A stretch of DNA of 64,000 nucleotides from Cellulomonas sp. JZ18 (GCF_009720485.1 NZ_CP045245.1:2666001-2730000); one strand, 5' to 3'. Positions 26,535 through 35,025 are shown, counted from the stretch's first letter. Notes: a model not told the origin generated them from the sequence alone. Numbers and translations are program-made.

Positions 26535-27188
26535 ATGACGGTCGAGGGCGCGACGGGGACGGGCCGCAGCCTGCGCCGCGACGCCCAGCGCAACCGCGAG
26601 CGGATCGTCGAGGCGGCGCGCGCGCTGTTCGCCGAGCGCGGCCTCGCGGTCGGCTTCAACGAGATCGCGCACCGCGCGGGCGTCGGCGTCGGGACCGTCT
26701 ACAACCGGTTCGCGGACAAGGACGAGCTCGTGAGCGCGGCCCTGCAGGAGCCCGCGCGCGACCTGCTGCGCGTCGCGGAGCAGGCGCGCGGCGCCGAGCG
26801 GGCCCGTGACGGCCTCGTGCTCGTCCTCGACGGCATCGCCGCGCTGCTCGCCGCCAACCTCGGGCTGCGCGACATCGCGCTCACCTTCGACGAGCAGACG
26901 GTCCCCGACCCCGGACCGGCGATCGCCGACGCCATCGACGACCTCCTCGCACGGGCGACCGCCGAGGGCGACCTGCGCGCCGGCGTCACGGTGCACGACC
27001 TCGTCGTGGTGCTGTGGATGGTCACCGAGGTCGCCCGGCACTCCCCCGAGCACCCCGAGCTCTACCGGCGCTACCTGCAGGTGCTCGTCGACGGGCTCAC
27101 CGCGGGCACCGCCCCGCTGGAGGTCGCGGGGGCGCCCGAGGCGACGTCGGCCCTGTCCCGGCGGTGGGCGGGCGGCTCGCGCCGCTGA
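26535..27188 (+). CDS. TetR/AcrR family transcriptional regulator
   Basis: 217 residues. The DNA-binding domain is at about 15-62 (RIVEAARALFAERGLAVGFNEIAHRAGVGVGTVYNRF, two segments of one HTH). The C-terminal half is helical and of the type with no fixed ligand assignment. It diverges from the MMPL transporter gene, the usual layout for a repressor of its own pump. Operator sites were not identified with confidence; the gap contains acttgatgc and agttgatcc as similar half-sites. ATG 26535. Confidence 0.92.
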   Translation: MTVEGATGTGRSLRRDAQRNRERIVEAARALFAERGLAVGFNEIAHRAGVGVGTVYNRFADKDELVSAALQEPARDLLRVAEQARGAERARDGLVLVLDGIAALLAANLGLRDIALTFDEQTVPDPGPAIADAIDDLLARATAEGDLRAGVTVHDLVVVLWMVTEVARHSPEHPELYRRYLQVLVDGLTAGTAPLEVAGAPEATSALSRRWAGGSRR

Positions 27189-27286
27189 CCCGGCGCCGTC
27201 GGCTACCCCGTTCGGGCCGCCTGTCCCCCGCGCGAGGGACCTGCGCTGTCCGCGTGACGGGGACCCGGCGCACGGCACGCGCTCCG

Positions 27287-27292
27287 TAGCGT
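27287..27292 (+). promoter_or_regulatory. Candidate -10 for the CPBP protease/two-component operon
   Basis: TAGCGT about 50 bases before ATG 27342, with a gggagg ribosome site in between. No convincing -35. Confidence 0.35.
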
Positions 27293-27341
27293 CCGGGACG
27301 GGCCGCGGCGACCGACCGCGGCACGAACGGGAGGACCGGTC

Positions 27342-28268
27342 ATGCGCCTGCTCGCACAGCTCGGAGCCGTGGGGCTCGCCACCGCGGTCGGCAGCGCCGC
27401 CGTGACGGCGGTCGACGGGAGGTGGCTGCCCACCCTCGTCCTGGGGGTCGCCGCGGCCGCGCTCGCCCTCGTCGTCTACCGATGGGTCGTCGCACGGACG
27501 GAGCGCCGGGTGGTCGTCGAGGTCGCGCGCGCCGGCGCCGCCGGGGCGACCGCGCGCGGCGTGGCCCTCGGGGCGCTGGTCTTCACGGCCGTCATCGCGA
27601 CGGTCGCGGCGCTCGGTGGGTACCGCGTCGAGGGACCGGGGTCGGCGACGACCGCGCTCGGGCTCGTCGGCTTCATGACCGCCGCGGCCGTGACCGAGGA
27701 GCTGCTGTTCCGCGGCGTGCTGTTCCGGGTGGTCGAGGAGCGCGCCGGCACGTGGGGTGCGCTGGTCCTGACGGCGGTCCTGTTCGGCGCCGTGCACCTC
27801 ACGAACCCCGGCGCGAGCCTCTGGGGCGGCACCGCCGTGGCGATCGAGGCGGGGGCGATGCTGGCGGCCGCCTACGCCGCGACCCGCACCCTGTGGCTGC
27901 CGATCGGCATCCACCTGGGCTGGAACCTCGTCGCGTCGGGCGTGTTCGGCACGGAGGTGTCCGGCAACGGCACGCCGCAGGGCCTGCTCGACGGCGCGAC
28001 GTCCGGGCCGGTGCTGCTGTCCGGGGGCGCCTTCGGCCCCGAGGCGAGCCTGCCCGCCGTGCTCGCGGGCGTCGCCCTCACCGTCGCGTTCCTACGGCTC
28101 GCGCACCGCCGCGGGCGCCTGCTGCCCCGCCGCGGCCGCCGGTCGACGGCCGTAGGCACCGGCGGGGCGACGGGCAGGGCGACGGGCAGGGCGACGGGCA
28201 GGGCGACGGGCAGGGCGACGGACGGGGCGACGCCCGCGCAGGCTCCGCCCGCTACCGTCGGGGCGTGA
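27342..28268 (+). CDS. CPBP family intramembrane metalloprotease (CAAX-like)
   Basis: 308 residues with about seven membrane segments. The ABI/CPBP catalytic motifs are all present: Glu119-Glu120 with Arg124 in TEELLFRG, His152 in GAVHL, and His191 with Asn195 in HLGWN. These glutamic-type proteases cut substrates within the membrane. The tail (about 265-308) is a GRAT repeat of low complexity. The stop overlaps the kinase start (GTGA), so the protease is made together with the two-component pair and may take part in its signalling or be its output. Confidence 0.92.
   Translation: MRLLAQLGAVGLATAVGSAAVTAVDGRWLPTLVLGVAAAALALVVYRWVVARTERRVVVEVARAGAAGATARGVALGALVFTAVIATVAALGGYRVEGPGSATTALGLVGFMTAAAVTEELLFRGVLFRVVEERAGTWGALVLTAVLFGAVHLTNPGASLWGGTAVAIEAGAMLAAAYAATRTLWLPIGIHLGWNLVASGVFGTEVSGNGTPQGLLDGATSGPVLLSGGAFGPEASLPAVLAGVALTVAFLRLAHRRGRLLPRRGRRSTAVGTGGATGRATGRATGRATGRATDGATPAQAPPATVGA
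28165..28224 (+). repeat. 12-bp tandem repeat (gggcgacgggca) in the CPBP protease tail
   Basis: Four perfect copies at 28165-28212 and a fifth diverged copy to 28224, encoding Gly-Arg-Ala-Thr units. A 12-base unit keeps the frame when copy number changes. Confidence 0.85.
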
Positions 28269-29434
28269 GCGACCCGCGACGCCTCGCCGAGGTCTGGCGC
28301 GGCCTGCCCCTCGTCGTGCGCGACCTGCCCCTCGCCGCCGCGCTCGCGCTCAGCCCGCTGGTCCCCGCGCTCCGGGGCCAGGGCACGCAGCTCGGCGAGG
28401 TGCCGCAGCGGCCCGGGGACGCGCTGGCCGTCGCGGTGGTCGCCCTGCAGGCGGCGCCGCTGGCCGTGCGCCGGCGGCTGCCGCTCGTGTGCCTCGCACT
28501 GGTGGTGACGGGCTTCGCCGTCGACCAGCTGCGCGGCTACCACACGACGGCGAGCGTCGCCCTGCCGATCGCGCTGCTGAGCACCGGCCTGCACCTGGAC
28601 CGGTTCCGCCGCACCACCGCCGCCGTCGCGACCGCGGCCTACGTCGCGCTCGCCGTCGGCGTCGCCCGGCAGGGCGGCGGGGAGGACGTCGGCGGGTACG
28701 TGGCCTTCCTCCTCGCCCTGGCGGTCGCGTGGGGCGCCGGCGCGTGGCTGCGCGGGGCGCGGGCGGCCGAGGCGGCGCAGCGCCGGCGCGTGGCCGAGGC
28801 GTCCCGCGGCGCGGAGCGGGCGCGCATCGCCCGGGAGCTGCACGACGTCGTGACCCACCACGTCACGGCGATGGTCGTGCAGACCGAGGCCGCGCGGTAC
28901 CTCACCACCGACCCCGCACGGCTCGACGCGACCCTCGCGGAGGTGGGCGCCACGGGACGACGCGCGATCGGCGACCTGCGGCACCTGCTCGACGTCCTGG
29001 ACCCGGACGCGACCACCGCCGGTCGGCGCCCCGCCGCGGGCGACGTGCGCGAGCTCGTCGCGCAGGCGCGGCGGGCGGGGCAGCCGGTCGAGCACGTCGA
29101 GGAGGGCGCGGCGGCGCTCACCACCGGCAGCACGGCGGTGGCCGTGCACCGCGTCGTCCAGGAGGCGCTGACGAACGCGCTCAAGCACGCGCACGGCAGC
29201 CCGACGACCGTCCATGTGCAGCACGGCGAGGAGGAGGTCACGGTGGAGGTGGCGACGCAGGCAGCCGTGCCGGGGGTGCACCCGCGCGACGCCGTCGTGC
29301 CGGCCGGCGGCGGCCGCGGGCTCACGGGCCTGCGCGCCCGTGTCGCCCTGCTCGGCGGTGACCTCGAGGCGGGGGCGCGCCCCGGCGGACCGTGGGTCGT
29401 GCGCGCCCGCGTGCCGCAGGGGGACGCGACGTGA
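28265..29434 (+). CDS. NarL-type sensor histidine kinase (HisKA_3)
   Basis: 389 residues. Four or five short membrane helices (about 22-162) with almost no extracellular domain suggest sensing within the membrane or of the cell envelope, as in LiaS/DesK-type kinases. Phospho-acceptor His193 is in RELHDVVTHH. The HATPase carries QEALTNALKHAHG and GGRGLTGLRARVALLGG. The start at GTG 28265 overlaps the protease stop, and the stop overlaps the regulator start (both GTGA), giving a tightly coupled three-gene operon. Confidence 0.92.
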   Translation: MSDPRRLAEVWRGLPLVVRDLPLAAALALSPLVPALRGQGTQLGEVPQRPGDALAVAVVALQAAPLAVRRRLPLVCLALVVTGFAVDQLRGYHTTASVALPIALLSTGLHLDRFRRTTAAVATAAYVALAVGVARQGGGEDVGGYVAFLLALAVAWGAGAWLRGARAAEAAQRRRVAEASRGAERARIARELHDVVTHHVTAMVVQTEAARYLTTDPARLDATLAEVGATGRRAIGDLRHLLDVLDPDATTAGRRPAAGDVRELVAQARRAGQPVEHVEEGAAALTTGSTAVAVHRVVQEALTNALKHAHGSPTTVHVQHGEEEVTVEVATQAAVPGVHPRDAVVPAGGGRGLTGLRARVALLGGDLEAGARPGGPWVVRARVPQGDAT

Positions 29435-30087
29435 CCGACCCGCTGCGCGTGCTGGTGTGCGACGACCAGCCCCTCATCCGCACCGGCTTCACGACGATCG
29501 TCGACGCCCAGCCCGACATGACCGTGGTGGCGACCGCCGAGGACGGACGCTCCGCGGTGGCGCTCGCGCGGCGGCTGCGTCCCGACGTCGTCGTCATGGA
29601 CGTGCGGATGCCGGTCCTCGACGGCATCGCGGCGACCCGCCGGCTCGCGGGCGAGGGCGTCACCGATCCCGTGAAGGTGCTCGTCGTGACGACGTTCGAC
29701 CTCGACGAGTACGTGTACGAGGCGCTGCGGGCGGGCGCGAGCGGGTTCCTGCTGAAGGACGCGCCACCGGCGCGGCTGCTGGACGGCATCCGCGTCGTCG
29801 CGGCCGGGGACGCGCTGCTCGCACCGGAGGTGACGCGCCGCCTCGTCGGCCGCTACGCCAGCCGGGTCAGCCCGCCGCCCGGGGCGGACGAGGAGCGGCT
29901 GACGCCGCGCGAGCTCGAGGTGCTGCGGCTGGTCGCGCAGGGCATGTCCAACGCGGAGATCGCGGCGGAGCTCGTCCTCAGCCACGAGACCGTCAAGACG
30001 TACGTCTCCCGCATCCTCGCCAAGCTCGACCTGCGGGACCGCGTGCAGGCCGTGGTCCACGCGTACCGGCGCGGCATCGTCACCTGA
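29431..30087 (+). CDS. LuxR/NarL-family response regulator
   Basis: 218 residues. The receiver has CDDQ at 10-13, phospho-acceptor Asp57 (VVMDVRMPV) and Lys in LLKDAPP. The C-terminal LuxR helix-turn-helix reads LTPRELEVLRLVAQGMSNAEIA. It is the partner of the upstream kinase. It converges on a TetR gene with only a 4-base gap, so no separate terminator fits between them. Confidence 0.94.
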   Translation: MTDPLRVLVCDDQPLIRTGFTTIVDAQPDMTVVATAEDGRSAVALARRLRPDVVVMDVRMPVLDGIAATRRLAGEGVTDPVKVLVVTTFDLDEYVYEALRAGASGFLLKDAPPARLLDGIRVVAAGDALLAPEVTRRLVGRYASRVSPPPGADEERLTPRELEVLRLVAQGMSNAEIAAELVLSHETVKTYVSRILAKLDLRDRVQAVVHAYRRGIVT

Positions 30088-30091
30088 GCGG

Positions 30092-30772
30092 TCAGCGCCG
30101 CCCGAGCCGCTCCAGGCCGTCCAGCAGCAGGTCGAGGCCGAACTCGAACTCGCTCTGGTCGTCGCACCAGCCGAGGGTGCTCCCGGGGTCGTCGTGCACG
30201 ACCTCGGCGAGCATGCCCGCGAGGTTCGGCACCATCGCCAGCAGCGCCGGGTCGATCTCGGTGGCACCGCCGTCCGGGTCGTCCAGCCGCAGCTCCTGGG
30301 TGAACCCGTACATGCGGCTGCCGAGCGCGTGCAGCGCGTGGTGCACGAGGTCGTAGGAGAGGCCCCCGTCGCGCATGAGCCCCACCACGCCGTCGACGTA
30401 GCGCGCCATCGTCGGCGCGAGCACGGCGCGCGCCTCCAGCAGCCCCGGGAGCCACGGGTGCCGCAGCAGGACGCGGCGCGCCCCGAGGACGCGGGCACGC
30501 AGGTCTCCTCGCCACGTGCCGGGCGTGGACGTGGAGCCGAAGCCCCCCACCTCCGCCTCGATCTCGGTGAACACGAGCTCGACGAGGCCGTCGAGGATCG
30601 CGTCCTTGTTCGGCACGTGGTGGTACAGCGACATCGCCTCGACCCCGAGGGCCTCCGCGAGGCGGCGCATCGTCAGGGCGTCCAGGCCCTCGCGGTCGGC
30701 GAGGTCGCGAGCAGTCTCGAGCACGCGCTCGCGGGTCAGGCGCGCGCGGGCAGCCGTGCTGCGCGTGGGCAT
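30092..30772 (-). CDS. TetR family regulator (TetR_C_1-like)
   Basis: 226 residues. The HTH covers about 14-55 (RVLETARDLADREGLDALTMRRLAEALGV). SLYHHVPNKDAILDGLVE then matches the classical TetR/TetR_C_1 group rather than the AcrR type. ATG 30772 has gaggaggtggg before it. It diverges from the oxidoreductase gene, and two identical palindromes lie in the gap next to that gene's start. This is the clearest repressor/operator pair in the window. Confidence 0.93.
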   Translation of the reverse strand: MPTRSTAARARLTRERVLETARDLADREGLDALTMRRLAEALGVEAMSLYHHVPNKDAILDGLVELVFTEIEAEVGGFGSTSTPGTWRGDLRARVLGARRVLLRHPWLPGLLEARAVLAPTMARYVDGVVGLMRDGGLSYDLVHHALHALGSRMYGFTQELRLDDPDGGATEIDPALLAMVPNLAGMLAEVVHDDPGSTLGWCDDQSEFEFGLDLLLDGLERLGRR

Positions 30773-30850
30773 CCCACCTCCTCGCGATCGGCCCTCACTG
30801 TACGACGGGGCCGCGGCCGGCCTCTGGACGCGGCGGTGCGGACGGTCTAC

Positions 30851-30877
30851 CTTACGACGTAAGACTTACGACGTAAG
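30851..30877. promoter_or_regulatory. Double TetR operator (CTTACGACGTAAG twice)
   Basis: Two identical 13-base sites, 30851-30863 and 30865-30877, each a perfect palindrome around a central A. They are spaced 14 bases start to start and lie just before the ribosome site of the oxidoreductase. The spacing and position fit binding by the divergent TetR protein. Control of the gene at 30888 is inferred. Confidence 0.85.
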
Positions 30878-30887
30878 GGAGACGGCC

Positions 30888-31895
30888 ATGAGCGAGACCA
30901 GCACCGCGCCCACGTCCACCACGACCCGCGCGGCGGTCGCCGACCGCTTCGGCGGACCGGAGGTCGTGCGGCTCGCCGACGTCCCCCGTCCGCGGCCCGC
31001 CCCGGGCGAGGTGCTCGTCCGGATGCGCGCGGCGTCCGTCACGGTCGCCGACCACCGCATCCGCGCCCGGGACGTCCCCCGCGGGATGCGCCTGGCGACG
31101 ATCCCGTTCCTCGGCTGGCGCCGTCCGCGCCACCCCGTCCTCGGGGTCGACGGCGCGGGCGTGGTGGAGGCGCTCGGGGACGGGGTCACGGACCTCGGCG
31201 TCGGCGACGAGGTGCTCGTCGTGCGCGACCTCGCGATGGGCTGCCACGCCGAGCTCGTCACCGTGCGTGCCAACCACGCGGTCCGCAAGCCGGCGGCGCT
31301 GTCCTTCGTCGAGGGCGCCGCGCTGCTGTTCGGCGGCATGACGGCCCTGTCGTTCCTCGCGCACGTGGACCTGCGGGAGGGCACGCGCGTCCTGGTCAAC
31401 GGCGCGTCGGGGGCGGTCGGGACGGCCGTCGTCCAGCTGGCCGCCGCCGCGGGGGCGCACGTGACGGGGGTGTGCAGCGGCGCCAACGCGGACCTGGTGC
31501 GCGGCCTGGGGGCCGCCCGCGTCGTCGACTACGGGACGACCGACTTCGCGCGCGAGGACGAGCGCTACGACGTCGTCGTCGAGTGCGTCGGCAACGCGCC
31601 GTACGCCCGGGTGGCCCCCGTGCTCCGGCGTGGCGGGACCCTGCTGATGGTCGTCGGCGACCTGGCGGGGATGGCGACGGCGGCGTGGCACAGCCGCCGG
31701 CTGGGCGGGCTCGTCACGTTCCGCGGCGCCGGCCCCGGTGTCCCCGAGCGGCTGCGCCGCCTCGTCGCGCTCGCCGAGCAGGGCGTGCTGCGGCCCGTGG
31801 TGGACCGCACGTTCGCGTTCGACGACGTCGTCGCGGCGCACCGGTACGTCGACACCGGACGCAAGCGCGGGAACGTCCTGCTCGTCCTGCCGTGA
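30888..31895 (+). CDS. NAD(P)H-dependent MDR oxidoreductase, quinone reductase-like
   Basis: 335 residues of the medium-chain dehydrogenase family. The GroES-like N-domain (about 12-150) lacks the Cys cluster that binds structural zinc. The Rossmann domain carries VNGASGAVGTAVVQLA and the C-terminus LRPVVDRTFAFDDVVAAHRYV. This is the zinc-free quinone-oxidoreductase pattern. It probably reduces a quinone, enone or similar compound. The divergent TetR repressor suggests induction by a small molecule, possibly the substrate. ATG 30888 has aaggga upstream. Confidence 0.9.
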   Translation: MSETSTAPTSTTTRAAVADRFGGPEVVRLADVPRPRPAPGEVLVRMRAASVTVADHRIRARDVPRGMRLATIPFLGWRRPRHPVLGVDGAGVVEALGDGVTDLGVGDEVLVVRDLAMGCHAELVTVRANHAVRKPAALSFVEGAALLFGGMTALSFLAHVDLREGTRVLVNGASGAVGTAVVQLAAAAGAHVTGVCSGANADLVRGLGAARVVDYGTTDFAREDERYDVVVECVGNAPYARVAPVLRRGGTLLMVVGDLAGMATAAWHSRRLGGLVTFRGAGPGVPERLRRLVALAEQGVLRPVVDRTFAFDDVVAAHRYVDTGRKRGNVLLVLP

Positions 31896-31929
31896 GCCCG
31901 GCAGGGGCCGGCGCACGGCGAGGTCAGGC

Positions 31930-32520
31930 TCACGCGCGCCGGGCGCGGACCTCCTTCTGCGCGCGCCGGAACGTGCGCGGGTAGGCGGGGCAGTCCCGGT
32001 CGCCGACGAACGGGGTGGTCGTCGGCTCCCGCAGGAGCACGCCGCCCGCGCGCCACGCCTGCACGAGGGCGCCGGCGGCCGCGTCGACCCACGGCTTCGC
32101 GGTCGTGCCGCCGGTGTCCGCCTGTCCCCAGCGCCCGGCGAGCGGCGCGAGCACGACGTCCGTGCCGTCGGCCGTGGGGCGTGCCGTGACGACCACCCAG
32201 GTCTTCTCGACCTTCCGCGGCACGAAGCGGCCCGCGAGGCCGAGCGTCACCACGTCGACCACGTCCGAGACCAGCCCGCGGCGCCAGGTGGCCGCGTCGT
32301 CGCCGATCTCGACGACCCGCGTCGTCCACGTCGGCGCGAGCCGCGCGAGCTCCGCCTCGAGCGCAGGCGCCCCCGGCACGAACCCCTGCGCGAGGAGGGA
32401 GTCGACCGCCCGCGCGACGGCGTGCTCGGGCGCCTCACGCACCAGTGCACGGTGCGCCCGCGGCAGCAGGCCCGTGCCGACGAGGCGTACGCCGCCGGCG
32501 TCCGCGCCGCGTCCCCTCAC
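31930..32520 (-). CDS. Hypothetical protein of the WXG100 cluster, 196 residues
   Basis: Not recognised. It is a soluble mixed alpha/beta protein with no signal peptide. GLAGRFVPRKVEKTWVVVTARPTADGTDVVLAPL suggests a central beta sheet. The GTG 32520 start overlaps the WXG100 stop (GTGA), so it is translated as part of the cluster. A chaperone or an EspG-like partner for the WXG protein is possible by context only; sequence gives no support. Confidence 0.72.
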   Translation of the reverse strand: MRGRGADAGGVRLVGTGLLPRAHRALVREAPEHAVARAVDSLLAQGFVPGAPALEAELARLAPTWTTRVVEIGDDAATWRRGLVSDVVDVVTLGLAGRFVPRKVEKTWVVVTARPTADGTDVVLAPLAGRWGQADTGGTTAKPWVDAAAGALVQAWRAGGVLLREPTTTPFVGDRDCPAYPRTFRRAQKEVRARRA

Positions 32521-32807
32521 AGCGACCAGGCCCGCGCGACCGCCTCGTCCGCGCGCCGGTACGCCGCCGACGAGGTCCGCACGGCGTCCGCCGCGGCGGC
32601 GAGCACCTGCTCGAGGTGCGCCATCTCGCCGTCCCACGCGCCGTGCGCGCCGCCGAACGCCCGCTGGGCCGCACCCGTCCAGCGGCCGCCGAGGTCGCGA
32701 GCCGCAGCGAGGAGCCGGGCGCGCTCGTCGCCGATCCCGGCGCTCCCCGCCTCGACGGTCCCCGCCACCCGCAGCAGCTCCTCGTACTCCGCCGTCACGT
32801 CAGCCAC
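32517..32807 (-). CDS. WXG100 family protein (ESAT-6-like type VII substrate)
   Basis: 96 residues, all helical, with the central turn motif Trp-Thr-Gly (GGRWTGAAQRAF, about 42-53) and heptad Ala/Leu patterns on both sides, as in EsxA/EsxB. WXG100 proteins form helical-hairpin dimers exported by EccC-driven type VII systems. The C-terminal YxxxD/E secretion signal is YRRADEA (Tyr-Arg-Arg-Ala-Asp), which fits. No EccB/C/D/E machinery is in the window. GTG 32807. Confidence 0.88.
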   Translation of the reverse strand: MADVTAEYEELLRVAGTVEAGSAGIGDERARLLAAARDLGGRWTGAAQRAFGGAHGAWDGEMAHLEQVLAAAADAVRTSSAAYRRADEAVARAWSL

Positions 32808-32834
32808 GGCGCACCTCCCGCCTCGTCGTCCCCG

Positions 32835-33284
32835 TCACCGCCGCAGCTCCCGCGCGATCCGCTGCGCCAGCTCGTCGTGGTGCCGCCGCGACTGCTCCGC
32901 CGCGCCGGTCACCACGCGCGCCGGGCTGGGCTCCGGCTCGGTCTCGTCCTCGTCCTGCGCGCGCCACTGGTCGTGCACCTCGGCCAGGCGCTGTGCGGAC
33001 AGCTCGCGCAGCGCACGCGCCTGCGGCGAGGTGTCCACGCCCGAGAAGACGTCCGCGAGGGTCGTGCGGCCCAGGTCGACGCGCTGCTGCACCACCTGCC
33101 ACTCCCGCCCGAGGGCGCCGCTGCGAGCGGCCTGCGCGCGCTCCTCGTCGGCGCGGGCGTCCTCCTCCGCCTCGCGGGCCAGCCGGGCGTCGAGCGCGGC
33201 GCCCCCCTCGCGCAGCGCCCGCAGGACGCGGTCGAACAGCTCGGGCAGGTCGGGCGTGCCCCCGTCCGCGGCTCCGGTCGCCAT
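32835..33284 (-). CDS. Helical hypothetical protein of the WXG100 cluster
   Basis: Not recognised. 149 residues, strongly charged and almost wholly alpha-helical (ELFDRVLRALREGGAALDARL, split by turns), with an acidic linker (EDETEPEPSP). Its ATG overlaps the stop of the upstream gene by one base (TGATG). It could be an antitoxin- or chaperone-like partner of the large WXG-type protein. It has no catalytic motif. Confidence 0.72.
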   Translation of the reverse strand: MATGAADGGTPDLPELFDRVLRALREGGAALDARLAREAEEDARADEERAQAARSGALGREWQVVQQRVDLGRTTLADVFSGVDTSPQARALRELSAQRLAEVHDQWRAQDEDETEPEPSPARVVTGAAEQSRRHHDELAQRIARELRR

Positions 33285-34477
33285 CAGACCCTCGCCGCCG
33301 CGGCGCGGGCGAAGCCCTCGGCCAGGTCGACCATGCGCATCGTCGCGTCCACCACCGCCGTCTGGCCCTGCACCATGCCGGAGACCAGGTCGTAGGCGAT
33401 GTTGACCCACTTGTACGCCCACAGGACGTCGTCGACGATCTCCTGCACCATGACGGCCGCCTCGATGCCGGCGACGATCCAGCCCGCGACGGGCACGGCC
33501 GCCTCGACCGCCATCCGCATGAGCTTCTCGCTGACGCGGCGCAGCACCTTCATGATCTGCGAGGCGATCTCCTTGCACACGACCACGAGCCCCGTGAGCA
33601 TCGTCGCGACCGTGCCCGGTACGCCGGCGACGGCCTCGTGCGCGCGCCCGACCGCCGCAGCGGCCAGCAGGAACGCCTCGGACCCGGCACCCGTCCAGCT
33701 CGCCATCGGCGGCACGAGCCCGGTCGTGTTCGACGCGATGCCGCCGAGCGCGTCGCCGGTGTGCCGCCACGCCATCGACGCCTCGCGGACGCGGACCCAG
33801 TTGCCCGCGAACGGCTTGGTGATCTCCTCGAGCAGCGAGTAGCCGAACAGCTTCTCGAACACCCAGTCGACGCTGCCCAGCAGCAGCCCCGCCTTCCAGC
33901 GGATCGACTCGATCTCCGGGTCGTCCGCCTGCGGGGCCACGAGGAACTCCCGCACGGCGACGGCCTCCGTCACCGAGCGCTGGGACGCCAGGCCGTCGCG
34001 CAGCCGCTGCCCGACGTCCCCGCCGGTGCGGTGCGCCCACGCGGCGGCGTTGTACCCGTCCCAGAACGCCTGGTGGAACAGGTTCCCGTCCGGCTCGCCG
34101 TACCGCTCCGGCGCACCCTGCTGCGCCGCGCCCAGCCGGGGGGTCTCGGGCTCCCGGTACGGCGCGGTGTGCGTGCCCAGGAGACCGGCGACCTCCGCGA
34201 CGGCGGCCGCGGCGGTGCGCTCGGCCTCCACGTACGCCTCGCGCGTCTGCCCCATCCGCTCGGCGGCGGTCCCGTAGACCTGCGCCGACAGGTCGAGCAC
34301 CTGGCACGCGCCGTCCACCAGGGCCTCGTTGACCGGCAGCAGCAGCTGCAGGATCAGCCCGAGGTCGCCGTCCAGGCGGGCGTACTGCTCGAGGTGGTCC
34401 CGGGTCGCCCGGGCGTGCCCCTCCTGGCGGTCCAGCACCTGCTGGGCGAGGCCCAGGTTCGCGAAGTCGACGTCCAC
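33284..34477 (-). CDS. Large WXG-type helical protein, probable type VII substrate
   Basis: 397 residues, first gene of the cluster. The N-terminal 100 residues are a helical hairpin-like domain (LGLAQQVLDRQEGHARATRDH). A second WXG-like turn is at MASWTGAGSEAF (about 258-269) inside another helical block, and amphipathic or hydrophobic helices follow (MAVEAAVPVAGWIVAGIEAAV). It looks like an ESX-type substrate without a recognisable enzymatic C-terminal domain. Start GTG 34477 is preceded by ctcccggaga-like sequence. Function unknown. Confidence 0.75.
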   Translation of the reverse strand: MDVDFANLGLAQQVLDRQEGHARATRDHLEQYARLDGDLGLILQLLLPVNEALVDGACQVLDLSAQVYGTAAERMGQTREAYVEAERTAAAAVAEVAGLLGTHTAPYREPETPRLGAAQQGAPERYGEPDGNLFHQAFWDGYNAAAWAHRTGGDVGQRLRDGLASQRSVTEAVAVREFLVAPQADDPEIESIRWKAGLLLGSVDWVFEKLFGYSLLEEITKPFAGNWVRVREASMAWRHTGDALGGIASNTTGLVPPMASWTGAGSEAFLLAAAAVGRAHEAVAGVPGTVATMLTGLVVVCKEIASQIMKVLRRVSEKLMRMAVEAAVPVAGWIVAGIEAAVMVQEIVDDVLWAYKWVNIAYDLVSGMVQGQTAVVDATMRMVDLAEGFARAAAARV

Positions 34478-34593
34478 ACACCCTCCCGGAGAAGCCGAAG
34501 CGGGACTCTACCGGCGGACCGGACGCCCCGGACGGCGCGTCACCTGGTCGGACGGCTCTCGCACGGGCCGGGCGCTCCCGGGCCCGGGCACGA

Positions 34594-34630
34594 CGAAGGC
34601 CGCCGCCCCGCGCGGGGACGACGGCCTTCG
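34594..34630 (-). terminator. Terminator hairpin after tmRNA
   Basis: Outer perfect 9-pair stem (cgaaggccg at 34594-34602, cggccttcg at 34622-34630) enclosing a second palindrome ccccgcgcgggg at 34606-34617. It begins 32 bases past the tmRNA 3' end on the minus strand. Confidence 0.65.
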
Positions 34631-34661
34631 GTCCGCGCCGACGTGCGGCGGGGGCTGGGAG

Positions 34662-35025
34662 TGGAGGTGGCGGGAATCGAACCCGCGTCCGATGACGTGG
34701 AACCAGGGATTCTCCGGGTGCAGTCCGCTAGCGAGTTTCTCGGCCCCCACGTTCACACGGACAAGACGTGGACAGGCCCAGTCGGCTAGGAGTCCCGCCC
34801 GCCCCACCGACGAGGACGGACAGCAGTGGCTCTCTAGATGACGCCAGTGACTAAGCCGAGAGCATGCTTAGGCTGACGGACTTCGAGGCTCGCTCAGGCG
34901 GCGAGGGCGAAGTCGGTGCGCTTGTTATCGGCACCTATGAGTCGCACGGAGCGTTTACGAGATAACCGTGCGTCCTCGACCCGCTTCTCCTGGATCGACG
35001 ACCACCGTCGAAACCGATCACCCCC
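34662..35025 (-). ncRNA. ssrA: tmRNA (transfer-messenger RNA)
   Basis: The 5' end GGGGGTGATCGGTTTCGAC and the 3' end ggttcgattcccgccacctcca form the tRNA-Ala-like domain: 5' GGGGGUG pairs with 3' CACCUCC, and the T-arm is intact. CCA is not encoded. The tag frame at 34932-34894 reads ADNKRTDFALAA and ends in TGA. The C-terminal ALAA is the ClpXP/ClpAP degron used on proteins released from stalled ribosomes. SmpB, its obligate partner, is at 47171-47646. The size (364 bases) is typical of one-piece tmRNA. A true tRNA was excluded because only the half-domains are present, 300 bases apart. Confidence 0.95.

Noticed and set aside
34662..34690. tRNA gene (T-arm and acceptor sequence in isolation)
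   Set aside because: The matching 5' half is about 340 bases away and encloses a tag frame ADNKRTDFALAA, so it is the 3' part of tmRNA.
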